Below, one piece after another: positions 11,978-24,369 of a stretch of DNA of 64,000 nucleotides. This stretch comes from Sinonovacula constricta (lineage: Eukaryota > Mollusca > Bivalvia > Cardiida > Solecurtidae), in the NCBI GenBank assembly GCA_007844125.1, contig CM017564.1, positions 28,699,158 to 28,763,157 of the forward strand, written 5' to 3'. The stretch's first letter is position 1, and each line of letters starts with the position of its first letter. The notes beneath the pieces are model-generated. The model was not told where the DNA came from, searched no databases, and saw only the letters and a list, made by a program, of their open reading frames with translations. A program made the translations under genes and the position numbers.

Positions 11978-13225
11978 ATTTTGTTCTTGTTACACTTAGA
12001 GATCTCAGATTGCTTGCATTTTTGTATGTTATCATGTGTCTCTCTAAATCTGCATTGTTGTGATTATTTCGTACGTATTTTAGATAAGTAAGTATCTTGT
12101 GTGTTGCTAGTAGAAGTTGCAACTAGGGTCTTTGATCATCTTTTGTCCTTTGAAGTTCATCTATTATAGTTAGACGACAAAATGCCATAATCAGTGTTAA
12201 AGTTAAACATCACTAGCCACGTGATACGACAATTTACGACGTACTTCTAACATATAATGGTGTTTTGATAATGTGTTTGGTGTTGGGAAATATAATATTT
12301 AGTTTGATATTTGGGAATGAAATTGTTTTTGATTAATATAGTGAGTGCTTATTAAATATTAGTGCATAGAATATATATTATAAATTTATTCAGTTTTAGG
12401 TATTTATTTCCCCATGTTAAATGAGTAAACTATAACGTGTTGAAAATCGTTAAAATATTGAACCTGAGTTAATTATGTCTCATGACGATTAAAAACACAG
12501 CGGAAAACGGACAGCTAATTGATAACAATCATTCCAAATGTCAGCGTTGAATCCTGGAAAATTCAGTCTTGATACCGTATATGATCGGCCCATGTGGGCC
12601 AAAAAAATGGATGAAAGCGCAGTCAGTGAAATAACGATCTCGATAGTATTATTTGCGACGCGCTGTAGTGCAACGCCCATAAATGAAATGCTCACTGAAA
12701 TTTGCTCATGGGGAAAGTTTGTTTTGCGGACTTTCTAAACCTGATAAAATACGGGTCCGAATTCGGTAAACGGCGTTCTTTTTTATTTATTTTTATATTT
12801 ATTTATTTTTGTGTGTCTGTATCTTTCAAATTAACTTTTAAAAAAATAAATATTAAGATACTGAGAAAGAGAAACATATTACGTTCGAGAAAAATACTAT
12901 CTGAACAATACTTATTTCTGTAATGTGAAGCTGCTGCAAATGTGCAATTTCTGCTTGTACACTTTAATCTTTTAGTTAATTATAATAAATTTGCAAAGTG
13001 CTTTTCTATCTACATGACGTCTTTATATGTAACATCTGAAAAAACATATTAAGTGCTGTTTGATTTTTCTCTTTTTTTTTTGTTTTAAACCATTCTATAG
13101 TCTCAGGAAAATAAGTAATATATAATTTTTCACTGAAAACTTTCAAATAAAAACACCATAACGTTAAACGTATTTGTTACTTGATCACTTATTGCTTTAG
13201 TCTTTTCAAGATGTCAAAGGATACT
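11978..13225. other. No gene seen
   Basis: AT-rich. Short open frames at 12489-12738 overlap on opposite strands and show no recognisable domain. Confidence 0.45.
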
Positions 13226-13228
13226 AAA

Positions 13229-13859
13229 TTTGGTATCCGGATATCCGTCGAACGATCCGAACGGATATCCGGATATAAATCTCACAAAATGTCGCCAAAC
13301 ATCGGACTGAAGATTGGAAGGCATAACTAATGATTTGTTTAGGAAGTGGATGTGAATAAGTCAAGATCACCGTGATCGAATGAAATCATAATAAATTCAT
13401 CAATTCATTTATACAATCCAAACGGACCTAATTAAACATGAGTAACTGATCCTTGCCGACAAACCTGTTAATTGTCTACATAATTGTAGCTCTAAAGCCG
13501 AACAAACGAAATTAAAGATAATAATCCTTAATCAAAATGGATAAGTAAAAGCTTCAAACAATGGCTGTTAATTGGCAAATTATTTTACATAAGCTTTAGC
13601 ACATAAGCTTCAAACGTTGGCGGTTAATTAGCATGTTATTATACATACCATCATGCTTTAGCACATTTCTAGAGCTGTGAAGCCAAATATACGATACTGC
13701 GTGTCACCACCTGTCAACAACTGTCAATAATCCGTTACACCTGCGTATTCGTGAATGCACACTGGCATGACAGCAGAAGAATAACTTGACAAAATGGCCA
13801 AAACATTTAATTAAATGTTTAGAATTTTACATTTTTTAAGCGAATATCCGGATACCAAA
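13229..13859. mobile_element. Candidate MITE with hairpin-like GGATATCCG ends
   Basis: The left end TTTGGTATCCGGATATCCG begins at 13228 and the right end CGAATATCCGGATACCAAA is at 13841-13859, near-perfect inverted repeats about 630 bp apart. The left end also folds on itself: TATCCGGATATCCGT (13234-13248) pairs exactly with 13260-13274. The motif recurs again at 13867-13879. No coding frame is present, and no target duplication was identified. Confidence 0.5.
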
Positions 13860-13909
13860 GTCGATTCGGATATCCGATGATTCAAAAGACTCTTTTCACG
13901 TCTTCCACA

Positions 13910-15310
13910 TTTTGCGTCCGAAATGCATTAAAATCACTGTTTAAGGACAAAACAAGCTTATTTGCTATGAAATCAACCTTATTTGTATCCTAATTTGTTA
14001 GCTAGTGGAATTTGAAGAAATTCTGAAATTGAAATACATTATAAACACTTTCTTACGACAATACAAGCTTATAAGACATACAATGAACCTTAAAACCTTA
14101 AATTCACTTCACATCTAGTCTGCTGGAATGTGAAGTTAGCAGCCTACCAGCCTACCAGACGGAAGTTGGCAGCCTGGCAGCCTAGCAGCCTCAACTTAAC
14201 GATTGATGTAAGAAATTTCGAAACGGCCAGAAATGCATTATATCACTTTTTAAGGACACTACAAGCTCATTTGCTATGAAATAAGCCTTATTTGCATTGT
14301 TAGTGTTTTTTTGTGTGTGTTTTTTTGCGAGGGTGGGGGGTCAAATTGTTTCCTTTTGTTATATATGCTAATGTATATAGGTAACTATTAATTGTGAGAC
14401 ACTAATTCCTATCTTTTTTTCCAAACTTTGTTAATGTTACCAGTTTCTTAAAAATGTTTCTATGTCTCATCGTGTCAGATTCGATTTGATTTCATAATAG
14501 CAATTCCTAACATGCAATTAGATGCATCATCAATTATCATTCAGACTTCTAGCTACCAATTTTAGATTTGTGTTCTCTACACAATGCTTTACTGACAAAC
14601 AATTCCATCGACAAAAGCTAACTTAGTTAATAATACTACCCTTATAATAACGTATTACCTTTTCTGGAATTAAACATCAATCCTGTCTTTGTTGCACATT
14701 TTGTCCTGAATCTAAAAAAGGTTAAATCTACAACATATCACTCGCAATGCTTTCGAACCACCTTCATTCATAAAACAAATGTCAACAGACGGGGTTTACA
14801 TATTGCACAAAAACATGTTAAATTCAACTCTGCTTATGAGACGTCTTGTTTACACATTATGTCATAGATGTTATAGTCTTTTTCATTGATTTCCCGTGTT
14901 TTTTTTTTGTGTACATGTATTGTATGCTAAATTGCTCATTGACCGCTTAAAGCTTGTATTGTCGTAAGATAGTGATTATAATGCATTTCAGGCCGTTTCA
15001 CAATTTCTTCAAATTTCACAAGCGAAAAAAATTCGAATGAAAATAAGGCTGATTTCATAGCAAAAAGTGATTATAATGCATTTCGAAATTTCTTACATCA
15101 TTCGGTAAGTTCAGGCTGCTACATGTAGGCTGCTAGGCTGCCGGGTTGTTAGACTGCCAACTTCAGGCTGCTGGGTCGCCAACTTCAGACTGCTAGGCTG
15201 TCAACTTCAGGCTGCTATACTGCAAACTTTAGGCTGCTAGGCTGCCAGACTGCCGGGCTGCTAAGCTGCCAGCTTCAGGTTGCTAGGCTGCCAACTTCAC
15301 GGACATTTTA
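13910..15310. mobile_element. Foldback-like element with repeat-bearing inverted arms
   Basis: The left arm (about 13910-14290) holds AAATGCATTA..ATCACT..TTAAGGACA, TTTGCTATGAAAT and a block of AGCAGCCTA-type short repeats (14140-14190). The right arm (about 14950-15305) holds the same pieces in inverse order, including ATTTCATAGCAAA, AGTGATTATAATGCATTTC and a longer run of AGGCTGCTAGGCTGCCAACTT-like units (15100-15300). About 650 bp of unrelated AT-rich sequence separates the arms. Confidence 0.55.
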
Positions 15311-15728
15311 ACTTCTTACTTTCCAGGTTCAGTTTTAGGAATTTCTCATTTCTCCAATTTCATATTTTCTCAGGTCTCGCCTTCTCTAAAATGAATTTTA
15401 AATTTATATATCCAATACACACTGATGAAACAAGTGTAGAATCCATTAGAATTAAAAAAAACAACAACAATAAACAAGGTTTTGGACCGCCATTTATTAA
15501 CAGAAAAAATAAAATCCTTTCTGATTAAATTAAAATTTAGTATAAGAAAAATCGAAGAATGCAAACATATAAAAGCATCTCCACTCAAAGAGAGTTTAAA
15601 ATTCAAACTGCACTGAATTTTGCTGTGCAGCTTGCGCCTTTTCATATTTTAAAGCGTTTTGAATCATGACATCTTCACTAAGAGCCTAATATACACACTG
15701 CATCTATATGGCAATCCTGTGTAGCTTG

Positions 15729-15992
15729 GACCGGCCGCAATAACTCAAGTGGGCTTGCGGATCGAGAGGTCGCGTGTTCAAACCCCGGCCGGGTCAAACA
15801 AAAGACTTTAAACTTGGTAGTAGTGGCTTCCCTCCTAACGCTCGGGGCTAATGGGACAGCATTACGCCTGACTCGTCGGTGTCAGTATAATGGACCGACC
15901 GGGTTCAGTCCCTGAGCACATCATAAGTGCCCCTGTGCTGTAATGATAGAAATGTCGCTGCACAGTATCGGCAAAAGTGCCGGCAAATCCTA
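15729..15992 (+). mobile_element. SINE family 1 copy (tRNA-derived)
   Basis: The head GGCCGCAATAACTCAAGTGG keeps part of box A but lacks a dozen bases around the box A end. Box B GTGTTCAAACC is intact. The body (GTAGTGGCTTCCCTCCTAAC, GCCTGACTCGTCGGTGTCAG, GAAATGTCGCTGCACAGTAT) matches the copies at 47079, 50562 and 51880. Confidence 0.88.
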
Positions 15993-16174
15993 TCCCGTCG
16001 CACTATTTACACTTTTAAGTATTTAATGTGGTATCCGACTGTATGGAGCTGGAGAGTCGCATGTTCCCGTCACTCTTTTTCAACCATTGCCATCCCCCGA
16101 CAACAGGACTATGCTTCTGCCAGACACCATCTGGGTTCAGGTACATTTATTTGAAAGGGCAGCTAGCCTAGCGT

Positions 16175-16700
16175 ATAGTAATTTCCTCATCAGTGAAGAT
16201 CCCTTATCTTAGCAGCCATAGCAACCATCTTTGATGGCAACTTCAAGTTTTTTTCAGACGAATTGTATAGAAGAGTAGATTTTATTTTCTTGGAATTTCT
16301 ACATTTGTGGTCCAAAAATTAAAATCTATACACCATTGGAAAGCTATTGAAATTCATATTTTTAGAATACAATATTTTTAAAATTGATAAATGCACAAAG
16401 AATGAATACACATAAATAAATAAAATTATTGGCTCATCCTAAAACAAAACGAACAGTGTATGTTTTGGGGTTGTGAATTTTTTTACCTTTTAAACTTTTA
16501 AAATATTGTTTTGATATTTAAAATACTTTATAAAAGGTGTTAAATTGATAATTTTTTTTAGTAAAAATAAAAACACAGTGGTTGGTTTAATACAACACAT
16601 ATTTCCAAATTTCGGCCTGCATTAGCTTCCCCCTTCCAAGATGGCTGCCCTAAACTGTATTATCCGTTCCTATGACATCACATGGAAACTATCTATCACA
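16175..16700 (-). mobile_element. Second, inverted copy of the 10324-11977 element, without the nested insertion
   Basis: The reverse complement gives GATAGTTTCCATGTGATGTC, then TTTAGGGCAGCCATCTTGG, and ends TAAGGGATCTTCACTGATGA. It is collinear with 10324-10837 followed by 11962-11977. This empty-site copy supports the nested insertion in the other one. Confidence 0.7.
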
Positions 16701-17490
16701 GCAGACATTGTCTTGTTTGTAGATAGTATTGGAAGGCAAACATAACTAGCCGCTGGCCTAAAGCTGAACCTATCATACATCAGTATAATATTTTTTATAT
16801 TATCTCTTGGTCGCTATCTACCACTTGAAAAAAAGTGTTACGACCGGTGTCGCTATATAAGTTTATTAATAAATGGCACGTTTACTAAACGACGAAATAA
16901 TGTAAGAGAAAGAACAAGCCAGCAACAAACTAGTACAAAAATGTTTTATTTAAATAAACAATTAAATCTATGGCGTAATAAAACAATAACAAATAAATGA
17001 GACAAAATTTCATGAATCAAAATAAATGTTAGCTTACAGTTTTCCCTTTAGGAGGTGTCCCTTTAATAGTCCAATTAATAATCAAACGTCTAATAATCCT
17101 GAAGAGTTTTCGGTAGAATGTCCTTGTAGATAAGCACAGTTGAAATAATCCAAAGGTAGAACAATACACGAATATAAATGATATAATTCAAAATTCAACA
17201 CTTTTATATTTATATCACATGTAGAATATAGTAAGTCTACGTAAGTTCCAAAAGATTTAAGATAGAAGCTGCAAGTATTTCCAAACTATATGTCCAATCT
17301 CTAAAGCAAACTTTTTATCCAAACTTCCAAACTTAAAGACGTTTTCGCGAGTTTTTACGACGCATTCTTCGTGCGCATCGTTGATTACCTCTTTATTGTC
17401 TCCCTTACGAGAATACTCTCTACAAAGGAGAAAGTTGCATAGTATTCGGATACTACATGTACTCGTATACGAATTTTAGAAAAGAGTCGT
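16701..17490. other. No gene seen
   Basis: AT-rich sequence; no feature recognised. Confidence 0.45.
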
Positions 17491-17496
17491 CAATGT

Positions 17497-17733
17497 CGTC
17501 TTAACGGAAAATTCGTGCGAAAATCTAAGGCCGACAAGGTTAAAAGAATACAAGAAGGATTTAAGAGGTTAGATTTATCACGAAAACCCGAATCTTCTAG
17601 TGTTATTAACGTTGACCGTGGAGGTCGAGATGGATTATACCACTTATTTACTGAGAAAGAAAATGGGAAAGTCAGGGTCACTTCTGCAAACAGAATTGTA
17701 CAAAATGTATTCAATTTTTTATGCCCAAACTAA
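17497..17733 (+). pseudogene. Short open frame, unknown; possible exon or transposon gene remnant
   Basis: The frame reads CRLNGKFVRKSKADKVKR near its start and then a stretch rich in charged residues (RRIQEGFKR-like, GGRDGLYHLF), ending at a TAA at 17731-17733. Composition is more protein-like than the surrounding AT-rich DNA. There is no convincing ATG in frame and no splice model. The C-R-L-N-G-K-F opening resembles the start of some invertebrate transposon-derived proteins, but that is a weak impression. No function is assigned. Confidence 0.25.
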
Positions 17734-17756
17734 TTCCAAACATGTATATGTAATCA

Positions 17757-18420
17757 TGACAAAAACATATTCATAGTTTCTGCAAATATATGACATTTCT
17801 AAAACAGCATAACCATGGACACTATTTTCATTATTTGTGACATAAAACACTGTAAAACATAAATATCCTCATAATGTTTAATGATTGCTTAATCTGTATT
17901 GTTTCAAACATAATGTTTTTTGTGTGTTATTTTTATTCAAATATAGGAGCTTGGTGCAATTTTATCATTATTTTAGAAAAAATATATTTTTGACTATTTT
18001 TGTTTCATACTGTTACCATGGAAACGACTTATTTTTGAAAAAAAAAACAACAACAACAACAACAGTACGATGACCCATAATTTTCTTTTTCTTATTTAAT
18101 TCAACATTGAATTCTGTTTAAGCTTGCAAAAAAAAGTTTTTCAGAATATTCATTTATTTGCAGAAACTATGATTATTTTTTGTCATTTTTGCCAATCTTT
18201 GAACATGCAAATGCTAGTTTTCTTTATTGAAGATTATTATACTGTAATATGTAACATACAGCAGTAAAATAAAATGCAATTGGCAAGTGCTTTCATGTTT
18301 TTTTGTGTAAACAATGCTCTTCAGGATAATTTTACAAGTCCTTCATTAATTATGTATATTTTAACCATTTTTGGTCTGACGGTTGCCATGGAAACGGCCA
18401 TTTTGCAAAACAACAACAAC
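17757..18420. repeat. Diverged duplication, about 370 bp apart, each copy with an X-box-like palindrome
   Basis: The sequence around 17860-18060 is repeated in diverged form at 18230-18420. Each copy holds a palindromic motif: GTTACCATGGAAAC (18012-18025) and GTTGCCATGGAAAC (18382-18395), followed by AAC triplet runs. In addition 17757-17790 and 18148-18185 are inverted relative to each other (CATAGTTTCTGCAAATA). Confidence 0.55.
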
Positions 18421-18429
18421 ACGATAACA

Positions 18430-19990
18430 TACTTTTTTCTTTTCATTTTTAAACTTATCATAAAATTTTACATCATATGTGAAAAAATAAAAAAAATATA
18501 GAAAGAACTATTTTTTATGAAACTGTAGAAAACGTCCTTAACTTTATTTCGGCAAACACACCCTTATATATACACAAAGAATTTCCAGAATATTCACGAA
18601 CCCAGAACATTTTCGAAAACCACTTAAAAATAAACAATTGAATTTTCTAGCATGATCCTTTTCTTCTAGCAGTTACGTGAATGCTACGTCATCAAAACCA
18701 CAACGGTAAACAACCCTTAACCTGACTAGCGTAACCTTAAACGCGGGTGTACTACTGTACATAACAAAAGTAATTAAAAAAAGTAATTAATCAAATGGTA
18801 AACAAAACACGAAAGGTATCCTGACCAATTTCTTTGCTCTTAACGTGGAAGGCTGACACAGTGTCAAATCACGCAAAAAACACGAACGAATGATATATGA
18901 CATTCTCCCTGCCAATATATTTACACGTGTGTTACCGGACTAGCTTTGGTTTGGGGGTAAAGTTTGTAAGAACTGATTTCTTCTTCAATCGTTTAATGTG
19001 ATTCAAGGATAAACAATTGCTAACAATGGATTGCAGTTCTTCACACGGTTTAATCAATTAATATCATTTACAAGTTAATTATCGTAAATTGTTAATAATA
19101 ACAAATGTGATCTGGCAATATTTGATTAACGTAAAAATTACTTACCTGCTTTAATAGAATTAAATGCAAGATTCTTTGGCTACTCCATTACTGTCCTTTA
19201 TCCAAACTCAAACTGATCTAATAGATTGTTAGTTACTTACTTGTCAATCCAATCTGTAAATGGCCATGGCCTCAAGGGAAGTAATAGGTGTATAACTTAA
19301 TTAGTCTAAATTGAGTTATCTTTCTTTAATATTGTCTAGTCACCTAATTATCTATACAATACCTTAATTCTATTACATCTTTCACAAAGTTATTATTTTA
19401 TAAGTGTACCATAACTTAGTCATATGACACATGTCAGGTACACTTCTAAAGAAACATGCTCCGAAAATGCCCAAATCCAACCATTATTATTTTAACCTCT
19501 GTCTCTGATGAGTGAGGAAGTGCATCGACAATTTAAATCTATATTGTTATCCGTTTAACCCCTTTGCTCTGTAGCGTATTCAGTAGTTACAAATATACAA
19601 ATGTCATATTCATCTTGAGTGCACTTGTTAAGTGTTGGACGACGTTATATACCCAAAAAGTTGTTCTTACTTCATATATTTATGATAAAATGGACATCAA
19701 ACGGACAAACTGTTGGACAGGGTAGACTCCAGCTCATAGTTTAACTTAAGCGTCTGGGTAGAGAAATTTTGACACCTTTTCTAATCGAGTCTTTAATGTA
19801 GATGATTATACCACTTCTGGCACATTTCGATTTGTGAGTCTATATTTCATATACGAGTGAATATGGTTACAATATCCATTTCAATCTATTCAACTGTTTT
19901 TGTTTGTCCATGATTCAAATAAATAAATTATGCAATATTTTGTAATAATATTAAACACTAACAACACTCTCACAGCACTCCTATTCGTTT
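18430..19990. other. No gene seen
   Basis: AT-rich sequence. I see no coding frame, RNA gene or clear repeat. Confidence 0.45.
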
Positions 19991-20239
19991 TTGTATAGTA
20001 GCTTATTAATGTAAATGCTTGTCAATTCGAATAAATGCATCCTTCCCTTCTTCCTTGGCTTTCTTAGGAATTGGCATAAGTTGTCGCCTTCATGGCCATT
20101 GTTTTTACGTGGATACTGCACACTTATACCAAAAGCGGCCCCCATAGGTTTCTGGCATCCGGTCGCATTCTTGAACCAAAACGATGTACAATGTATGTGT
20201 ATGAGATTTGCCTTGGCGTGGATCCCCTTAGGGAATTTA

Positions 20240-20700
20240 AAAGCACAAGACAAAATAAATGTTTAAAGGAAAAGGTAAAAGTGACAAAACTCTTAGGTGA
20301 GATTTACACAAATAGTTACCACATTGGCCATGAACTCAAAATATATTTAATAATAAAAAGCAACGTTTCAAGTAAACATTACACAGCAGTTAACTTATTG
20401 GAACGGTCACTCGGTAAGTATGGTTTAAGGAGCGCTCCAACGTCACACTTCTTGAGGTTTAGGACAAACCATGTAAACAAAAAATCCCCAGACCTATATA
20501 AATTACTTCGCAAACAATACAATTTAATGATTGATACAACATAACAATCTATTTTAAAAACAATTGTGAAGTTTGTACACGAGGTAAATGCCTCGGCAAT
20601 TTAACAGTTAATCATTTGAAATGAAATAGTCAAAGCAATGGCGTATAATAAGGACTACTTAGTGAGGTTATGTGACAAAAGACAGTATCTTCATTGAAAT
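20240..20700 (-). repeat. Dispersed family A copy, decayed
   Basis: On the minus strand the core is recognisable around 20400-20450 (AAGTGTGACGTTGGAGCGC, CCGAGTGACCGTTCCAATA). The region 20580-20690 matches 3110-3240 (GCCTCGGCAA, GGCGTATAATAAGGAC). Open frames over 20015-20544 lie across this repeat and look accidental. Confidence 0.5.
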
Positions 20701-21057
20701 GAAGAATTACTTATTTTATTTAAAACTGTCTATCAAAAGCGGCTCTTTTATATTCAAGACATTTCGCCACTTGCACTCTAAAGCAATTTCTCTGTAATTT
20801 TATAAAAAATTGTAAAATAAAAAGTGGATGAAAATAAACATAGAAAAAACAATTCAATCAAATAATTGGCTTTTGTGTAAATTTAAATTACCTTTAAATT
20901 TACATCGTTGTTGTAACATTTACTTAAAAATGCCCAGATAGTGTCCTTGGAACTCCGAGAGGTCGTGGTCTGCAATGTAGGAAAACAAATACTCATTTTA
21001 ATTTCGTTATAAAATGAATAACAGTGAATTTAAATAATTGTGTTACATTTTATTATA

Positions 21058-21830
21058 CACAAATACATGCTTTATAACAACTACGAACTTTTGGCTAGAG
21101 ACACATTTATATACAATGAAACATTCAACATTATGATATTGTTGGTTTTCTTTGTATGTAAAACATTTATCACCCTTGGAGTTCAAGTAATTGATTTATA
21201 GGTAATATATACATATATAAATATGGCAAATCCTGATTCCATTAACATTATGTGTACTGAAAAAATAGTTCACTCATAGATACGATCCGCTAAAGCAACG
21301 CTTGAGTTTCGACTATGAAAGAAAAATCGACACAAAAGTAACATTAGTTGACCATTAAACTCATTTAAACTTCTTCTCGGGTCGTTTTTAGTTTAGTTCA
21401 AAAATTTAATTTACAATAAACAATTTTGTGTGTTTCTTCTAACAGAAATAATACTTCTCTTCTATATACCAATTGGACATTATTTTTCAAATACGTCACT
21501 ACTTTCTTTTAACGACGTCATAACTTATATAACAAACGTCAGCGCTTGGACATTTTTTATTTAAAAAGTCGCTTATCTTTTCATTGCTTGCACATGAGAA
21601 ACGCATCATGAAGCGCGATCGTAGAGCTCTGTAAAGCCCGTTGAAGTACCACACTCGGTTTTGCCGACAGACCGTTTCAAGGCGGTAACTCTTTTTTCGT
21701 CACATGTTTGTTCTTTCTTTTACATTTGGCTTGCATTTGAATGCCTTTGGCCTGTGTCTTTTCATGTTTTGGTATTTGTTGCAATGCTTATAGGACTTTG
21801 TCATATTTCCTTATTCAGTATTATGTCAGA
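21058..21830 (+). repeat. Dispersed family A copy with long 5' part
   Basis: The 5' part (21058-21560) is repeated directly at 24551-25045: TATACACAAATACATGCTTT, GGCTAGAGACACAT, TTGATTTATAGG, TTCTTCTAACAGAAA, AACGACGTCATAA. It continues with CGTCAGCGCTTGGACATT, GCTTGCACATGAGAAACGC, AGAGCTCTGTAAAGC, the GCCGACAGACCGTTTCAAGG core and TTGCAATGCTTATAGGACTT. Confidence 0.7.
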
Positions 21831-22360
21831 ATGAGTACCTTTGCCATACCAGTCCTGTCGGTGGGGGCATACACTCCCTGTAAAAAGTCCTCCAAGAGTA
21901 GCCGACCTTTGAGCTGTGGGTGGCGAACCATTATCACTCTTCTGATGTTTGACTTTCTCCCTTGGTATTCCTCCGCCATGTTCGTTTCGACTGGGCGACG
22001 TACAATCTTATCTCTTCATTACTTCTTTATACTTAACTCATCCAGTAGTTAAATTATGGACAGATCCGACATAATTTTCCTTCTTAGTAATTTTGTGTTG
22101 GAGTATAATAACTTGGTATAACTGACGTTGGAGGTCGAAAATACACCCTCGAGAGACGTCCCCTTGTTGAACTCCGAGACGGGTGGTTGCCAGGTCGTCA
22201 AACATTATTATACTTTTTATGGCTTCCGGCGGCAGGTGGGATCTATTTATGACCTTGACATCCGGTGACTCAAATGGAGAGCTTACCAAGAGCTATCCAC
22301 TCTTTCATGTCCCTTTTAGAGGCTTGAAAAAAGCTGAAGGGAAAGAGCCAGCTAAAAAAA

Positions 22361-22861
22361 TTGTTGCCGTTTTTTATTCAGCTAAAATATGACAAAGAAG
22401 ACGCCATAAAATTGAATACAGACCAACTTCTTATTCAAACAAATAAACAGGTCTTGTCACACAAACCCTTGAGAATGACAGAATTTTGGGAAATTATAGT
22501 AAAGGCATTTGCCCACACCTCGTTGAATTACTCAAAAGGTGATATTCGCTGTCCAAACTTGTCTGGAGGTCCAAAGATACTTGATGAACTCACACCTCAA
22601 GTGGTGTCGGGCACTCGCAGAATCTTCTTAAAAAATCGGAAACGGATACCAATGAACTCATTTATAATGACCTTTTCCACACAACATTTTCCACAGACAA
22701 TCAAAGAGGAATATCTTATTGTTAATGTAAACGTGTACATTTCAAACCCACTACGGTGTTACAATTGTCAAAAATATGGGCATCATTTCGTCAAATGCAA
22801 TAAGGCTGCACGCTGTGCTTTTTGTAGAGAAGATGCTAGAAGTTTCATGGCGGGGGATTAA
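22361..22861 (+). pseudogene. LINE ORF1 fragment with CCHC zinc knuckle
   Basis: An open frame of 166 codons whose last third fits the nucleic-acid-binding ORF1 protein of Jockey-like elements. A variable RNA-binding region is followed by the phrase NPLRCYNCQKYGHHFVKC and then AARCAFC. It normally continues into a second and third knuckle; here the frame stops at 22861. A further reading-frame remnant (VNCFGPYDRRYKECQS) follows in another frame at about 22878-22928. ORF1 proteins coat the element's RNA. This copy is broken and not expected to work. Confidence 0.7.
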
Positions 22862-23899
22862 ACCAGCCCTGTAAAATATGTGAACTGCTTCGGACCTTAC
22901 GATAGAAGATACAAAGAATGTCAATCTTGAAAAAACATATAATTTCCAAATACCAAAGGTCTTTCGTTTCCGGGAGTTAAATATGGCAAAAAACAATAAC
23001 ATCTGAGCACAACCCTTAGAAAAAAATCACCATACGTTGCTTCAAGTAAAACAAAATGTATGTGTAAAGATATGTGTACATAGTACGAGATGAAAAATGT
23101 CACAAATACAGATAAAGTGATGATCCATACTAAATTCAAGACCAAGCCATCTGGATGATGCCAGAAAATGGTAAACAAGGAGCCATTATCAGCCTCGTCC
23201 AAATCTCATTCGAAAGTCCCAACTATCAACCACCACAAAAGTTATTAATGACCCAATCAGTATATCTGAAATGTGTGGATCATCAAGTCTCGAGCCCTCC
23301 TAGTAGTACAACTGGACAGACACAGAACGCATCCACGGAATGCCAAAAATAAAACACAGAGATTGTCTGTCACAGCACACTCTCCAAATAGATTTAAATA
23401 TCTGGTGGGTCTCAGGCACTTTTCCACAAAGATCACAAATTAAAGCACCATAAATAAATAAATCATTAACAAACCCCATCCGATTATTATATGATATGAT
23501 ACTATATTATATTATTTTATTTTATATTATATTATATTATAATATGATATATTATGTTATATTGTTATAAATTATAAGATAATACACTGGGGTTGTCTTC
23601 GGTCTACCTTTAATGAACTTTTAACACTATTTGTTTTGCTTTAAATTCGACGGTGCTATGACTTTAGGAAACATCCTGAAGGAGAATGAATAAATTAATT
23701 TTAACGGGTAATCGTTATTTAATTTATTATATAATTTTATTCATACAGTGTGTGATATGGTGTCCAGGGGATCCGCGATTTTAGCCAACTCTAAACTCCC
23801 ACATTACCAAGTCAATCTCACTACATATTTTCAAGCTGTTGCCATAAGTGTTACACTTTATTAAGTAATAATTATTTGCTCTGTTTATTCCACCTAATT

Positions 23900-24120
23900 C
23901 CAATGTACATAAAAACAAATTATTGGATGTTCTCGTTAATCAATTACTTCCACTATATATTCTTGCTGGGAACTTAAACGGCCATAACCCGCTATGGGAA
24001 TGTGTCGATTTAAAAATATTGGCAATGCAAGATTTTGTTCCATATATTGATATTTGTCTAATGAATAACAAGTAGGCAATCTATCTGCATCCTGTAACAG
24101 AACAGTATTCATCTCATGGT
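23900..24120 (+). pseudogene. LINE ORF2 endonuclease remnant
   Basis: The translation of about 23938-24060 gives LINQLLPLYILAGNLNGHNP then LWECVDL. This corresponds to the AP-endonuclease motif of Jockey-like ORF2, with the usual aspartate of GDFN replaced by N or lost by frameshift. Stops follow within about 30 codons. Confidence 0.65.
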
Positions 24121-24369
24121 ATTTTATTTTGTCACCACTTGTTTGGATTTATTCTCAAAGCTTTGTTCAGAAATACTAGCCAAAGCTGCCTATGATAATA
24201 TGGATGAATAAATAAACTGCTATTCAAATTTTATATATGACATAGCCAGAATAGCTGTACCAAGACATCACAACTTCAAAGAATAATAAGCATTGATTTA
24301 ATTCTGTATGTCAAAAAGCCGTTGGAAACATTGAAATATGTATCGTACACATAACAATAATATTTAAAA

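Noticed and set aside
16849..18950. Possible LTR retrotransposon bounded by TGTTAC words
   Set aside because: No second matching LTR, no gag/pol remnants and no primer binding site could be found.
20015..20544. Open frames of 83-150 codons
   Set aside because: They overlap on both strands and run into decayed family A sequence; no domain recognised.
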